From contig MKWE01000017.1 in the NCBI GenBank assembly GCA_001899585.1, positions 23,141 through 87,140 on the forward strand: a DNA stretch of 64,000 bases, read 5' to 3'. Each line of letters opens with the position of its first letter. Position 1 is the first letter of the stretch. A program made the translations under genes and the position numbers. Under the pieces are notes generated by a model. The model was not told the origin of the DNA. It did no database searches and saw only the letters and a program-made list of their open reading frames with translations. Below, piece after piece: positions 1-11,107 of the stretch. Origin of the DNA: Rhodospirillales bacterium 70-18. GTDB lineage: Bacteria > Pseudomonadota > Alphaproteobacteria > Acetobacterales > Acetobacteraceae.

Positions 1-51
1 GGCGGGGAGAAGCGAGCGGGAGGCTCTTCTCCCCGCCTCCCTGTCTCCATG
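1..51. repeat. Right part of a long hairpin element, cut by the window edge
   Basis: Bases 1-12 (GGCGGGGAGAAG) pair perfectly with 26-37 (CTTCTCCCCGCC). The following CTCCCTGTCTCCATG-like tail would pair with sequence left of the window. The arm sequence is nearly the same as in the complete hairpin at 34562-34635, so this is a second copy of the same element. It lies just upstream of a transporter gene. Confidence 0.6.
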
Positions 52-143
52 CGAGCTTGATGGGAGTTTGCTCGGGCTGGTTGCGGCCGGGGGCGTCGAG
101 CCTGTATCACCACGACAAGCAAATCCGGGGAGGAGAAGCCATC

Positions 144-1724
144 ATGCGCCGTAGAACCCTGCTGCAAGGGGCCGCTGCCTCGCTGCTCGTGCCGCTGGCC
201 GCACCCGCGATCGCCCAGCCGGCGAAGACGGCGGCGCTGCGCTTCGTGCCGCAGGCCAATCTCAGCGTGCTGGACCCGATCTGGACCTCCGCCACGGTGA
301 CCACCGAGCACGGGTTCTACGTGTTCGACACGCTGTATGGCGCCGACGCCAAGGGGGTGCCGCAGCCGCAGATGGCAGAGGGGCACAGCGTTTCGGCCGA
401 TGGGCGGGTGTGGACGTTCCGCCTGCGCGATGGCCTGGTGTTCCATGATGGAACGCCCGTGCGCGGCGTTGACTGCGCGGCCAGCCTGGAGCGGTGGAGC
501 AAGCGGGATTCGTTCGGGCAGTTGCTGGCCAAGGTGGTGGAGAAATGGGGCGCGCCGGACGACCGGACGCTGGAGATCCGGCTGACCCAGCCGTTCCCGC
601 TGCTGCTGGACGCGATCTGCGCCACCGGCTCCAACATCGCCTTCATCATGCCGGAGCGGCTGGCCAAGACCGACGCCAACAAACAGGTGACGGAGATGGT
701 CGGCTCCGGGCCATACCGCTTCCTGGCCAAGGAATATAATTCCGGCAGCCGGGTGGCCTATGAAAAGTTCGACGGCTACCGGCCGCGCGCCGAGCCCGCG
801 AGCTGGATGGCCGGAGGCAAGGTGGCGCATTTCCCGCGGGTGGAATGGAACATCATCCCCGACCCAGCCACCGCCGCCGCGGCCTTGCAGAACAACGAGG
901 CCGACTGGTGGGAGCGGCCGCTGCCCGACCTGATGCCGATGCTCAAGCGCGCCGAGGGGGTGGCGGTGCAGATCGCCGACCCCGGCGGGCGGATGGCGAT
1001 CATGCGGCTGAACTGCCTGCAGGCGCCGTTCAAGGACGTGAAGCTGCGCCAGGCGGTGCGGCTGGCGGTGAACCAGGAAGACTATATGCGCGCCTCGCGC
1101 GGCGACGATGCCAGCCTGTGGACGGTGTGCCGCAGCCTGTTCGCCAAGGGCAACCCGTACCACGAGGATGAGCGCGACCTGATGCCGGCCGACCCGAAGG
1201 CGGCGATGGCGATGCTGAAGGCGGCGGGATACGCGGGCGAGAAGGTGGTGGTGATCAACCCCACGGATTTCCCGGATATCGGGCCGCTGGGGCAGGTGAC
1301 GGCGGAAATGCTGAAGAAGATCGGCATGAATGTCGATCTGCAGGAGAGCGACTGGGGCACCGTGGTGCAGCGCCGCTCCAAGCGCGGGCCGGTGGAAGAG
1401 GGCGGGTGGAGCATCTTCCATACCACCGTGCCGGCCGTCGGCTGGGACAACCCGGCGGTGTCGCCGATGGTGCGCGGGCAGGGCGAGAAGGGCTGGTTCG
1501 GCTGGTGGCGGAGCGAGGCGGCGGAGCAGATGACCGCCGAGTGGCTGGCGGCGACCGACCCGGCGATGCAGAAGAAGGTGGCGACCGCGCTGGGGCGGCT
1601 GGCGCTGGACCAGGTGGCGACGGTGCCGCTGGGGCAGTTCTATCTGCAGACGGCGTTCCGCAAGAGCATCACCGGCATTCTGCAGGGGCCGATCATGGTG
1701 CCGTGGAATATCCGGTCCGCGTGA
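144..1724 (+). CDS. ABC transporter periplasmic substrate-binding protein, family 5 (peptide/opine type)
   Basis: A 526-residue solute-binding protein of the DppA/OppA family. It would capture oligopeptides or a related solute in the periplasm and deliver it to an ABC permease. The chosen ATG follows a GGGGAGGAG ribosome site and gives a twin-arginine-like leader (RRRTLL, then a hydrophobic stretch ending AIAQ). Starting at the earlier in-frame codon at 57 would bury that signal. The body keeps family hallmarks such as GRVWTFRLRDGLVFHDGTPV and VGSGPYRF. No permease or ATPase gene follows, since the next gene is convergent; partners may lie left of the window. The family call is firm, the substrate unknown. 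Confidence 0.85.
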   Translation: MRRRTLLQGAAASLLVPLAAPAIAQPAKTAALRFVPQANLSVLDPIWTSATVTTEHGFYVFDTLYGADAKGVPQPQMAEGHSVSADGRVWTFRLRDGLVFHDGTPVRGVDCAASLERWSKRDSFGQLLAKVVEKWGAPDDRTLEIRLTQPFPLLLDAICATGSNIAFIMPERLAKTDANKQVTEMVGSGPYRFLAKEYNSGSRVAYEKFDGYRPRAEPASWMAGGKVAHFPRVEWNIIPDPATAAAALQNNEADWWERPLPDLMPMLKRAEGVAVQIADPGGRMAIMRLNCLQAPFKDVKLRQAVRLAVNQEDYMRASRGDDASLWTVCRSLFAKGNPYHEDERDLMPADPKAAMAMLKAAGYAGEKVVVINPTDFPDIGPLGQVTAEMLKKIGMNVDLQESDWGTVVQRRSKRGPVEEGGWSIFHTTVPAVGWDNPAVSPMVRGQGEKGWFGWWRSEAAEQMTAEWLAATDPAMQKKVATALGRLALDQVATVPLGQFYLQTAFRKSITGILQGPIMVPWNIRSA

Positions 1725-1744
1725 TCCGGCCCGCGTGATCCGGC

Positions 1745-1769
1745 GCGCGCGGCTCAGGGAGCCGCGCGC
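1745..1769. terminator. GC-rich hairpin between convergent genes
   Basis: A 10-bp perfect stem (GCGCGCGGCT at 1745-1754 and its complement at 1760-1769) with a 5-nt loop lies between the 3' ends of the binding-protein gene and the membrane-protein gene, and includes the latter's stop codon. There is no clear T-tract, so intrinsic termination is only a possibility. Confidence 0.4.
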
Positions 1770-3172
1770 ACATGGATGACGGCGGTGTCGTCGGCATAGA
1801 GGCGCTTCCAGCCCGGCAGCAGGTCGAGCATTTCGGCGATGGCGGAATGCGTGTCTGACAGCGTCCAGGCGATGTGGTAGCTGGCCAGGACCTGTTCGAG
1901 CTTCACGTGGTCCGGCTTGGCCATGTCGAGGTAGGCCTGCAGGAAGTCGTTGCCGTACAGTTCGGCGCGGCTGTCGATGAACGGGCTGATGCCGCGGAAG
2001 ATCAGGTAGCTGCCGAAGCTGTAGCTGTTCAGCACCGGCTGGGCGGCGAGCGCCGGCGGGACATGCGCCAGGGCGGAGACCGGGCGGGTGATGTCGTCGC
2101 CGATGGTCACCGGCAGGGCGATGCGGACGGCGAACAGCATCAGCGCCCCGGCCAGGGCGGCGCCCCAGGCGGGGCGGGAGGGCCGCAGCGCCGCGCCGGC
2201 GGGGCCGGGTACGTCGGCGTGGAAATAGCGGCCAAGCGGCTCGGCGATCACCTGCAGGCCGACCATGCCGAGCAGCACCTGGTTCCGGCCGTGCTGCAAG
2301 GCGGTGTAGACCAGCGCCAGCAGCAGCGCCACGCGCAGCCGGGGCAGCCGCGGCGCGTAGACCAGGCCGATATACAGCAGGCCCAGCAGCAGCGGGGTCA
2401 TCGGCTGGAAGGTGGCGAAATTGGTCGGCTGCCATTCGCTGATGGCCGACAGGGCGGGCATGCGCAGCAGGTGGAACGGCAGCAGCAGGCCCTGGATGCC
2501 GTGCGGGGTGGCCAGCGCGCCGGCCAGGGCGGCCAGCAGGAACACGCCCCACGCGCGCGCCACCTGTGCCCTGCGGCCTGCCTCCGACAGCCAGGCCTCG
2601 CCGGCCATGGCGCCGGCAAAGGCGAGGCCGACGAAGAAGCTGCCGTGCAGGTTCACCCACAGGACCATCAGCAGGGCGAGGGCCGGATGGGGCGCGCGCT
2701 TCTGGCCGCGTGCGCGCAGCATCGCGTCGCACCAGGCGATCAGGATCGGCAGCACCAGCAAATGCGGCCGCGCCAGCAGGGTGGGAACCTGGGTGTACAT
2801 CGCGGCGAACAGCAGCACCGCGGCGGGCAGCGGGGCCATCCATCGGCGCATCGCCGCGCCCAGCAGGATGACCGCCAGCGCCAGCGTGGTGGCGAAGGGC
2901 AGCAGCAGGCCCGGCCAGCCGCCGATGCGGTAGGCGAGCGCCATCAGCAGCTCGGCCAGCCATTCATGGGAGACCCAGGGCTTGCCTCGCATGGTGAAGG
3001 AGAACGGGTCGGCCCGCAGCAGCGCGTGGTGGTCGAGCATCCAGTTGCCGGCGGCGATGTGCAGGAAGGTGTCGCCGTCGCGCAGCACCGCGGGGACGAA
3101 CAGCACGAGGCCGAATGCCAGCAGAGCGAAGGCCAGGACGAAGGCCGCATAGGCACGCGAGGCGATGGTCAT
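1754..3172 (-). CDS. Polytopic membrane protein, GT-C glycosyltransferase-like, function unknown
   Basis: A 472-residue protein with roughly ten hydrophobic segments. Just after the first segment it has an acidic motif, DGDTFLHIAAGNWML, followed by DPFSFTMRGKPWVSHEWLAE. That arrangement resembles the first periplasmic loop of GT-C membrane glycosyltransferases, where an acidic pair binds the lipid-linked sugar. The C-terminal part has a soluble segment with FIDSRAELYGNDF. The start at 3172 has GGAGG 5 bases upstream; a longer frame back to 3241 lacks that support. The gene stands alone, convergent with the transporter gene and divergent from nothing obvious. A glycosyltransferase role is inference only. 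Confidence 0.6.
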   Translation of the reverse strand: MTIASRAYAAFVLAFALLAFGLVLFVPAVLRDGDTFLHIAAGNWMLDHHALLRADPFSFTMRGKPWVSHEWLAELLMALAYRIGGWPGLLLPFATTLALAVILLGAAMRRWMAPLPAAVLLFAAMYTQVPTLLARPHLLVLPILIAWCDAMLRARGQKRAPHPALALLMVLWVNLHGSFFVGLAFAGAMAGEAWLSEAGRRAQVARAWGVFLLAALAGALATPHGIQGLLLPFHLLRMPALSAISEWQPTNFATFQPMTPLLLGLLYIGLVYAPRLPRLRVALLLALVYTALQHGRNQVLLGMVGLQVIAEPLGRYFHADVPGPAGAALRPSRPAWGAALAGALMLFAVRIALPVTIGDDITRPVSALAHVPPALAAQPVLNSYSFGSYLIFRGISPFIDSRAELYGNDFLQAYLDMAKPDHVKLEQVLASYHIAWTLSDTHSAIAEMLDLLPGWKRLYADDTAVIHVRAAP

Positions 3173-3274
3173 GAAGCCTCCGTGCGTGGGCTCCGGCGGG
3201 CCGGGGTGAGAGACCAGCGTAGCCCGCGCGGCGAGTCGCATACAGCGGTCTGCGGCGCCGGCGTGGGCATGAAA

Positions 3275-3304
3275 AACCCCGCGGTCCGGCTGGACCGCGG
3301 GGTT
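3275..3304 (-). terminator. Rho-independent terminator of glnA
   Basis: A perfect 13-bp stem (3275-3287 with 3292-3304, loop of 4) that, read on the minus strand, ends in a run of T (3276-3272). It sits 23 bases beyond the glnA stop codon. Confidence 0.85.
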
Positions 3305-3327
3305 GTCCGTTCAGGCTGGCTGGTCGG

Positions 3328-4773
3328 TCAGACCGAGTAGTACATCTCGAACTCGACCGGGTGCGGCGTGTGCTCGAAGCGGTACACCTCGCCCCATTTC
3401 AGCTCGATATAGCTCTCGATCTGGTCCTTGCTGAACACGTCGCCGGCCAGCAGGAAGTCGTGGTCGGCTTCCAGCGCGCCGAGGGCTTCGCGCAGCGAGC
3501 CGCAGACGGTCGGGATGCCCTTCAGCTCCTCGGGCGGCAGGTCGTAGAGGTCCTTGTCCATCGGGTCGCCGGGATGGATCTTGTTCTTGATGCCGTCCAG
3601 GCCCGCCATGGTCAGCGCCGAGTAGGCCAGGTACGGGTTGGCCGACGGGTCGGGGAAGCGGACCTCGACGCGCTTGGCCTTCGGGCTGGTGGTGTAGGGG
3701 ATGCGGCAGGAGGCGGAGCGGTTGCGCGCCGAGTAGGCGAGCAGCACCGGCGCCTCGAAGCCCGGGATCAGGCGCTTGTAGCTGTTGGTGCTGGGGTTGG
3801 TGAAGGCGTTCAGCGCCTTGGCGTGCTTGATGATGCCGCCGATGAAATACAGGCACATCTCCGACAGGTCGGCATAGCCGTTGCCGGCGAACAGCGGCTT
3901 GCCGGCTTTCCAGATCGACAGATGCGTGTGCATGCCGGTGCCGTTGTCGCCATAGATCGGCTTCGGCATGAAGGTCGCGGTCTTGCCGTAGCTGTGGGCG
4001 ACGTTGTGGACGCAGTATTTATAGATCTGCATCTGGTCGGCCATGGTGGTGAGCTGGCCGAAGCGGGTGCCCAGCTCGTGCTGGGACTGCGCCACCTCGT
4101 GGTGGTGCTTCTCGATCGGCAGCCCCATCTCGCCCATGGTGGACAGCATCTCGGCGCGCAGGTCGCTCTCGCTGTCGACCGGGGGGACCGGGAAGTAGCC
4201 GCCCTTGACGCCCGGGCGGTGGCCCATGTTGCCTTCCGGATAGTCCTTCAGCGAGGCCTGCGGGCCCTCGATGCTGTCGATCTGGTAGGTGCCGTAGTTG
4301 CCGCCGGTGCCGAAACGCACGCTGTCGAAGATGAAGAACTCGGCTTCCGCGCCGACCAGCACGCTGTCGCCGATGCCGGTGGACTTCACGTAGGCTTCCA
4401 CCTTCTTGGCGGTGCTGCGCGGGTCGCGGTTGTAGGACTGGCCGGTGGAGGGCTCGAAGATGTCGCAGAACAGGATCAGCGACGGCTTGGCCGAGAACGG
4501 GTCCATCACCGCGGTGTCGGCGTCCGGCATCAGGATCATGTCGGACTCGTTGATCGCCTTCCAGCCGGCGATCGAGGAGCCGTCGAACATGATCCCGTCG
4601 CGGAACGCATCCTCGCCCATGGTCGAGATGTGCTGCGACGTGTGCTGCCACTTGCCGCGCGGGTCGGTGAACCGCAGGTCCACGAACTCGACCGAATGTT
4701 CCTTGATCATGTCGAGAACCTTCTCGACGCTGCCCTTGCCAGCACCCGGTGCGGCCGCGGCTTTCTTCGCCAT
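3328..4773 (-). CDS. glnA: Glutamine synthetase, type I
   Basis: A 481-residue dodecameric-type glutamine synthetase that makes glutamine from glutamate, ammonia and ATP in the cytoplasm. Visible hallmarks are [17 protein letters not shown] near residue 65, the ligand motif [21 protein letters not shown], and the arginine-rich [25 protein letters not shown] active-site stretch. Tyr410 in [11 protein letters not shown] is the expected adenylylation site, so activity is probably controlled by GlnE-type adenylylation. The N-terminus has an extra Ala-rich [10 protein letters not shown] leader compared with many homologues. It lies 132 bases downstream of glnB in the same direction and is probably co-transcribed from the sigma54-like promoter upstream of glnB. 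A strong terminator follows. Confidence 0.98.
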   Translation of the reverse strand: MAKKAAAAPGAGKGSVEKVLDMIKEHSVEFVDLRFTDPRGKWQHTSQHISTMGEDAFRDGIMFDGSSIAGWKAINESDMILMPDADTAVMDPFSAKPSLILFCDIFEPSTGQSYNRDPRSTAKKVEAYVKSTGIGDSVLVGAEAEFFIFDSVRFGTGGNYGTYQIDSIEGPQASLKDYPEGNMGHRPGVKGGYFPVPPVDSESDLRAEMLSTMGEMGLPIEKHHHEVAQSQHELGTRFGQLTTMADQMQIYKYCVHNVAHSYGKTATFMPKPIYGDNGTGMHTHLSIWKAGKPLFAGNGYADLSEMCLYFIGGIIKHAKALNAFTNPSTNSYKRLIPGFEAPVLLAYSARNRSASCRIPYTTSPKAKRVEVRFPDPSANPYLAYSALTMAGLDGIKNKIHPGDPMDKDLYDLPPEELKGIPTVCGSLREALGALEADHDFLLAGDVFSKDQIESYIELKWGEVYRFEHTPHPVEFEMYYSV

Positions 4774-4905
4774 AGTGTCTCCGTTCCTCGTCAGAAGCGC
4801 CGGCGGAGGGCTCCGCGGCGCCGGTTCAGTAATATGCCGCGCTTCAGCGGCCGGTCGAGGCCGTGCGGGCGGCCTCGGTAACGCAACGCCCCGCAGCGCG
4901 CCGCC

Positions 4906-6746
<1,841 letters not shown>

Positions 6747-6781
6747 ACGGCCCCCACTGGACCGGGGGCGCACCCCTCGAT

Positions 6782-6858
6782 GGCGGACGTAGCTCAGTTG
6801 GTAGAGCGCCAGGTTGTGGTCTTGGATGTCGCGGGTTCGAGACCCGTCGTTCGCCCCA
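6782..6858 (+). tRNA. tRNA-His (anticodon GTG)
   Basis: A full cloverleaf: acceptor GCGGACG/CGTTCGC, D arm, anticodon stem CCAGG/CTTGG with GTG at 6816-6818, T arm GCGGG/CCCGT, and an encoded CCA. The extra G at 6782 faces C73, the identity hallmark of histidine tRNA. Confidence 0.97.
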
Positions 6859-6877
6859 GTTCCCCCTTTCATGATGG

Positions 6878-7690
6878 ATGGCCCGCATGACCCTCACCGT
6901 TGCCATTGGCGGCCTGGGGGCGATCGGTCTCGACCTGGCCCGCGCGCTGGATCGCGGGGTCGATGGCCTGCGCCTGGTCGCCGTCGCCGCCCGCGACCAG
7001 GACCGCGCCCGCGCCAACATCGCCGGGTTCGCGGCGCCGCCCGCGGTGGTGGACCTGCCGGGCCTGGCCCGGGCGGACATCGTGGTGGAGGCGGCCCCGG
7101 CCGCGGTGTTCGAGCAGATCGCCGTCCCCGCCATCGCCGCCGGCCGCATCTTCGTGCCGAGTTCCGTCGGCGCCCTGCTGCCGCGCATGCACCTGGTTGA
7201 GCAGGCGCGGGCGGCGGGCGGGCGCATCGTGGTGCCGACCGGCGCGCTGCTGGGGCTGGACGCGGTGCGCGCCTGCGCCGAGGGCCGGGTGGACAGCATC
7301 ACCATCGAGACCCGCAAGCCGCCACGCGGGCTGGTGGGCGCGCCCTATCTGGAGCAGCACGGCATCGACGTGCTGGCGATCACCGCCCCCACGGTGATCT
7401 TCGAGGGCAACGCGCTGGACGCCGCCGTCGGCTTCCCCGCGAACGTGAACGTGGCCGCCGCCCTGGCGCTGGCCGGCATCGGGCCGCAGCGCACCACCGT
7501 GCGCATCTGGGCCGACCCGGGTGTGGACCGCAACATCCACACCATCCGCGTGGAGGCGGAGGCGGCACGGCTGACCATGACAGTGGAGAACGTGCCGAGC
7601 GAGGCCAATCCGCGCACCGGCAAGCTGACGCCGCTCTCGGTGCTGGCGTGTCTGCGCGGGCTGGTCTCGACGTTGAAGGTGGGGAGCTAA
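6878..7690 (+). CDS. nadX: L-aspartate dehydrogenase
   Basis: A 270-residue NAD(P)-dependent aspartate dehydrogenase that oxidises L-aspartate to iminoaspartate/oxaloacetate; in some bacteria it feeds NAD synthesis. The Rossmann motif GGLGAIG lies at 11-17. The C-terminal catalytic part has the family signature DPGVDRNIHTI with the catalytic His221. PSSVGALLP and VPTGALLGLDA are also typical. A second in-frame ATG at 6887 is an equally plausible start. It begins 20 bases after tRNA-His. No nadA, nadB or nadC is adjacent, so the pathway assignment is open. Confidence 0.85.
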   Translation: MARMTLTVAIGGLGAIGLDLARALDRGVDGLRLVAVAARDQDRARANIAGFAAPPAVVDLPGLARADIVVEAAPAAVFEQIAVPAIAAGRIFVPSSVGALLPRMHLVEQARAAGGRIVVPTGALLGLDAVRACAEGRVDSITIETRKPPRGLVGAPYLEQHGIDVLAITAPTVIFEGNALDAAVGFPANVNVAAALALAGIGPQRTTVRIWADPGVDRNIHTIRVEAEAARLTMTVENVPSEANPRTGKLTPLSVLACLRGLVSTLKVGS

Positions 7691-7777
7691 CGGGGCTACC
7701 GGCGCAGCCGACGCGCGCGTTCTTCCAGGGATGGCCCAATCGACACGCCAGCGGTTCCGTTTTCCCCAGCGTGATCA

Positions 7778-8041
7778 TCACGCTCGCGGCCGTTCGATCT
7801 TTGCGAAAATGGTGACCATGGCATCGCCATCGTTGAGTTCGACGACCGGCGCAGCATAGTCACCTTGCCGCTGCTTGGCGTCCGAAAGGTATTGGCGGAA
7901 CATCTCCTCCGCCCATTCCTGGGCGCTTGCCTGCGTCAGGCTTTCTGGGCGTCGGTCGTGGATCACGAAATTGCCAGCCAGAGCCAACATCACGACAGCG
8001 ATCAGCGTCAGAGCAATTCTTCTTATCACTCCAAACAGCAT
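7778..8041 (-). CDS. Small single-pass membrane or secreted protein, unknown
   Basis: An 87-residue protein with one N-terminal hydrophobic segment (RRIALTLIAVVMLALAGNFVI) and a short charged tail rich in Gln, Glu and Asp. The ATG at 8041 puts the hydrophobic segment at the very start. A TTG at 8119 would add 26 residues. No family is recognised. The surrounding 7.7-8.2 kb is lower in GC than its neighbours, which may mean acquired or weakly constrained DNA. Between 8042 and 8178 I see no gene. Confidence 0.45.
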   Translation of the reverse strand: MLFGVIRRIALTLIAVVMLALAGNFVIHDRRPESLTQASAQEWAEEMFRQYLSDAKQRQGDYAAPVVELNDGDAMVTIFAKIERPRA

Positions 8042-8178
8042 CGGTGATTCGAGGTCATTGCCTGAGCCTGTGCCCTGATCCAAATGCCGAACCCTCTCTA
8101 GTCGGAAAGAAGCTAACAATATTTACGACAAAAGGAAAGATAAACTAACAGATTCGCGTCAAAATGCTCCCCCAGTCC

Positions 8179-9066
8179 CTACGCCCCCAGAAATCCCCCG
8201 ATCTCCGTCAGAAACCCCTCCAGCCGGTCATGGTGCACCCAATGCCCGGCCCGCTCGAAGCTCGCCACCCGCGCGTTGCGGAAATGCGCCAGCCGCCCAT
8301 CCTCGGCCGGGTTCGACGCCCAGCTCTCCTTGCCATACACCAGCAGCGTCGGGGAGGTGATCGCCGCCCACAGCGTCTCCAACTCGGCCTGTGTCATGTC
8401 GTAGGGCGGCCAGCCGCGCACGTAGTTGTCGAATTTCCAGCTATAGGTGCCGTCCTCGTTCTGGTTCACCCCGTGCTGGGTCAGGTGGCGCGCCTGTTCG
8501 GGCGAGAGGTGCTTGTTCTGCTCCTGCATGCGGGCCAGCGCCTCCTCGATGCTCGCATAGCGGCGCGGCAGGCGGCCGGCCAGCGCGCGGCGGGCGGCGA
8601 TCCAGTCGGCCATACGCTGCGCCATGGTCTTGTCGGCCCGCTCGGCCAGGATGCGCGGCGAGGGGCCGAGGCCCTCGATGGCCACCAGCCGGCGCACGCT
8701 GTCGGGGTAGATGCCGGTGTAGCGCAGCGCGATGTTGCCCCCCAGCGAATGCGCCACGATCGAGACCGGCGCCAGCCGCTGCTGGTGGATCAGCTGCGCC
8801 AGGTCGCCGATATAGCCCGCCATGGTGTAGTTGCCGTCGGTCGACCAGGCGCTGTCGCCATGGCCGCGCAGGTCGGGGGCGATGACGTGCCAGTCCTTGC
8901 GCAGCGCGGCGGCCACCCAGTCCCAGTTGCGGCAGTGGTCCTGCCCGCCATGCAGCAAAATCAGCGGCGGCGCCCCGGCGTTGCCCCAATCGACGTAGTG
9001 CAGCCGCAGCCGCTGCGAGAAGAAGGTGCGCGAGGTGGGTCCGGAGGCGGGCAGGGCGAGGGTCAT
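8179..9066 (-). CDS. Alpha/beta hydrolase
   Basis: A 295-residue alpha/beta-hydrolase-fold enzyme. The oxyanion motif HGGQDH lies near residue 39, DLRGHGDS near 65, and the nucleophile elbow AHSLGGN places Ser107 as catalytic residue. The late histidine is in ERAGHWVHHD. It would hydrolyse an ester, lactone or similar bond; the substrate is not readable. The start at 9066 opens directly with MTLALPASG. The open frame continues upstream only across the divergent hydratase gene. It is divergent from the two hydratase subunits. Confidence 0.85.
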   Translation of the reverse strand: MTLALPASGPTSRTFFSQRLRLHYVDWGNAGAPPLILLHGGQDHCRNWDWVAAALRKDWHVIAPDLRGHGDSAWSTDGNYTMAGYIGDLAQLIHQQRLAPVSIVAHSLGGNIALRYTGIYPDSVRRLVAIEGLGPSPRILAERADKTMAQRMADWIAARRALAGRLPRRYASIEEALARMQEQNKHLSPEQARHLTQHGVNQNEDGTYSWKFDNYVRGWPPYDMTQAELETLWAAITSPTLLVYGKESWASNPAEDGRLAHFRNARVASFERAGHWVHHDRLEGFLTEIGGFLGA

Positions 9067-9171
9067 GGCCGTATCCTGTGGTGGCGCCTCGGCCTTCGCA
9101 AGCCGGTTTGCCTTGGTGAATCCGCCGCGGCTAAGCTGCGCCGGCGGGAAACAAGCACCGGAGGGACTCCA

Positions 9172-9654
9172 TTGGCCAAGATCACATTCCCCGTCGAGGC
9201 GTCGCACATCATGATGTTCGCGCGCGCCATCGGCGACACCAACCCCGTCTACCACGACGCGGCGGCGGCCAAGGCGGGCGAGACCGGCGGCATCATCGCC
9301 CCCCCGAGCTTCGTGCAGGCGGTGGCGCAGTTCGACCCGGATTATTTCCTGCGCCCCAAGCCCGGCCAGCCCTGGTTCGGCTCCGGCAAGACCCCCAGCG
9401 GCGTGGAAGGCAAGGCCGCCAGCAGCGGCGGGCTGCATGCCGAGCAGCATTACGAATACCACCGCCACCCGCGCCCCGGGGATGTGCTGACCGCCGAGAC
9501 CAGGCCCGGCAAGACCTGGGAGAAGGAAAGCAAGCGCGCCGGCAAGCTCACCTTCCGCGAGCGCATCACCGAATACCGCGACCAGAACGGCGAACTCGTC
9601 GTCACCGCCACCAGCGTGGGCGTGACCACCGAGCGCCCCGTGGCGCAGGGCTGA
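9172..9654 (+). CDS. MaoC-like hydratase, FAS1-type N-terminal hot-dog subunit
   Basis: A 160-residue hot-dog-fold protein that begins with TTG, placed by GGAGGG 6 bases upstream. It has the hydratase-2-type dyad Asp22/His28 in AIGDTNPVYHD, followed by APPSFVQAV. With the next gene it forms a split pair that in other proteins is a single double-hot-dog (R)-specific enoyl-CoA hydratase or beta-hydroxyacyl dehydratase. Likely role: hydration or dehydration of a CoA thioester in the cytoplasm. The chain substrate is unknown. It overlaps nothing and ends 11 bases before its partner. Confidence 0.82.
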   Translation: MAKITFPVEASHIMMFARAIGDTNPVYHDAAAAKAGETGGIIAPPSFVQAVAQFDPDYFLRPKPGQPWFGSGKTPSGVEGKAASSGGLHAEQHYEYHRHPRPGDVLTAETRPGKTWEKESKRAGKLTFRERITEYRDQNGELVVTATSVGVTTERPVAQG

Positions 9655-9665
9655 GGGGCAGGGAC

Positions 9666-10088
9666 ATGGCATTGCAGGCATCGAAGCTGAAGATCGGCGA
9701 CACCCATGGCGAGCGGGTGGTCGAGAACCTCACGCGCACCCAGATCGTGCAGTACGCCGGCGCCTCGGGCGACTACAACCCGCTACACACCGATGAGATC
9801 TACACCACCAAGGTCGCCGGCTATCCCAGCGTGTTCGCCCACGGCATGCTCACCATGGGGCTGACCAGCAAGATGCTGACCAACTGGGTCGGCGACGGGC
9901 GGCTGACCAGGTTCGGCGTGCGCTTCACCAACCAGGTCTGGCCGGGCGACACGCTGGACGCCACCGCCACGGTGGCCGCCCTGCGCGAGGAAGGCGGGCA
10001 ACACCTGGCCGACATCACCCTCTCCACGGTGAACCAGGATGGCCGCGAGGTGATGACCGGCACGGCCACCGCCCGCATCGATCCCTGA
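9666..10088 (+). CDS. MaoC-like dehydratase subunit
   Basis: A 140-residue hot-dog protein with the hydratase-2 signature YAGASGDYNPLHTDE (catalytic Asp36 and His41) and SVFAHGMLTMG. It is the C-terminal-type half of a two-subunit hydratase with the preceding gene. Two subunits are the usual arrangement when the first has the FAS1-like domain. Comparable pairs act on CoA thioesters in degradation or assimilation pathways. A hairpin follows at 10114-10138, so the unit appears bicistronic. Confidence 0.87.
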   Translation: MALQASKLKIGDTHGERVVENLTRTQIVQYAGASGDYNPLHTDEIYTTKVAGYPSVFAHGMLTMGLTSKMLTNWVGDGRLTRFGVRFTNQVWPGDTLDATATVAALREEGGQHLADITLSTVNQDGREVMTGTATARIDP

Positions 10089-10113
10089 TCGCCCCGACGC
10101 CGCTTGGATGGAC

Positions 10114-10138
10114 AGCCCGGAGCCATGCGCTCCGGGCT
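10114..10138 (+). terminator. Hairpin after the hydratase pair
   Basis: A perfect 10-bp stem, AGCCCGGAGC (10114-10123) with its complement at 10129-10138 and a 5-nt loop. Only a weak pyrimidine-rich tail follows. Confidence 0.5.
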
Positions 10139-10230
10139 TGCCCTGCTTTGCGTCCTGTGCATGCTGACACGGCGCGTTTCGCTGCCCGCCGCCGGGCCGC
10201 CGTCGTTCAACAAAACAGGGAGTCTGGGAC

Positions 10231-11088
10231 ATGACCAACCGTCTTTCGCGCCGCGGCATCGCCGGGCTGGCCGCCACCGGAATGGCCGCGTTGGCGCCGG
10301 CCGCCTTCATCGGCACCGCGCACGCCCAATCGACCAGCGAGAGCACCTTCGACCGGGTGAATCGCACCAAGGTGCTGCGCATCGCGGCGCTGCCGGGCGA
10401 GCTGCCCTATTTCCACAAGGACATCGCCACCGGCGAGTGGTCCGGCGCCGCCATCTCCATGGCCAAGGACATCGCCAAGATCTTCGACGCCAAGCTGGAA
10501 TACCTGGAATCGACCTACGGCAACTCGGTGCTGGACCTGCAGGCGAACAAGGTCGATCTCGCCTTCGCGCTCAACCCCACGCCGCAGCGGGCGCTGTCGA
10601 TCGGCTTCACCAACGCGATGATCATCCACCCCTTCGGCTGCATCGCCCGCGCGGGGTTCGATCCGCGCAGCTGGGCCGACCTCAACAAGCCCGAGGTGCG
10701 GATCGTCGTCGATCTCGGCTCGCTGCATGAGGTGATCGCCAGGCGCTTCACCCCCAAGGCCACCATCACCGCCTTCAAGACCCGCGACGACGCCATCCTG
10801 GCGATGCAGGGCGGCCGGGCGGACGCCGATATCCTGGCGGCGATGCTCGGCATCACCGCCATCGCCAAGAATCCGGGCCTGGGCAGCTACCGGCTGATCG
10901 GCAACCCCACGGTGGCGCTGCCGAGCTGCATGGGCGTGCGCCGCGAGCCGGACACCCGCTTCAAGGAAGTGATCAACGCCTGGCTCGACATGAACCGCGG
11001 CACCGGCCAGATCCGCCAGTGGATGATCGAGGGCATCCTGCAGACCGGCGCCAAGGAAACCGACATCCCGGCCGACCTGTCGTTCTGA
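10231..11088 (+). CDS. ABC transporter substrate-binding protein, family 3 (polar amino acids)
   Basis: A 285-residue periplasmic binding protein of the amino-acid type. The leader has a twin-arginine motif (SRRGIAG) and ends at AHAQ. The body starts with TKVLRIAALPGELPYF, then GAAISMAKDIAKIF and LDLQANKVDLAFALNPTPQRALSIGFT, as in glutamine/histidine-type binding proteins. An AACAGGGAG stretch precedes the ATG. The permease gene follows 19 bases later. No ATPase is present, so the transporter must borrow one from elsewhere or is incomplete. Confidence 0.88.
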   Translation: MTNRLSRRGIAGLAATGMAALAPAAFIGTAHAQSTSESTFDRVNRTKVLRIAALPGELPYFHKDIATGEWSGAAISMAKDIAKIFDAKLEYLESTYGNSVLDLQANKVDLAFALNPTPQRALSIGFTNAMIIHPFGCIARAGFDPRSWADLNKPEVRIVVDLGSLHEVIARRFTPKATITAFKTRDDAILAMQGGRADADILAAMLGITAIAKNPGLGSYRLIGNPTVALPSCMGVRREPDTRFKEVINAWLDMNRGTGQIRQWMIEGILQTGAKETDIPADLSF

Positions 11089-11107
11089 CGCCGGGCAGGG
11101 GACGCCG

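Noticed and set aside
1874-3340. A long open frame on the plus strand opposite the membrane protein gene
   Set aside because: It is antisense to a gene with clear transmembrane pattern and ribosome site. Its translation is repetitive, Gln/Arg/Gly/His-rich and without any domain, as expected from the GC-rich complement.
3361-4881. A long plus-strand frame opposite glnA
   Set aside because: glnA is certain on the other strand; this frame is a by-product of third-position GC bias.
8164-9171. 5' part of the plus-strand frame that ends in the first hydratase gene
   Set aside because: The true start is the TTG at 9172 with GGAGGG; the preceding part only mirrors the alpha/beta hydrolase gene.
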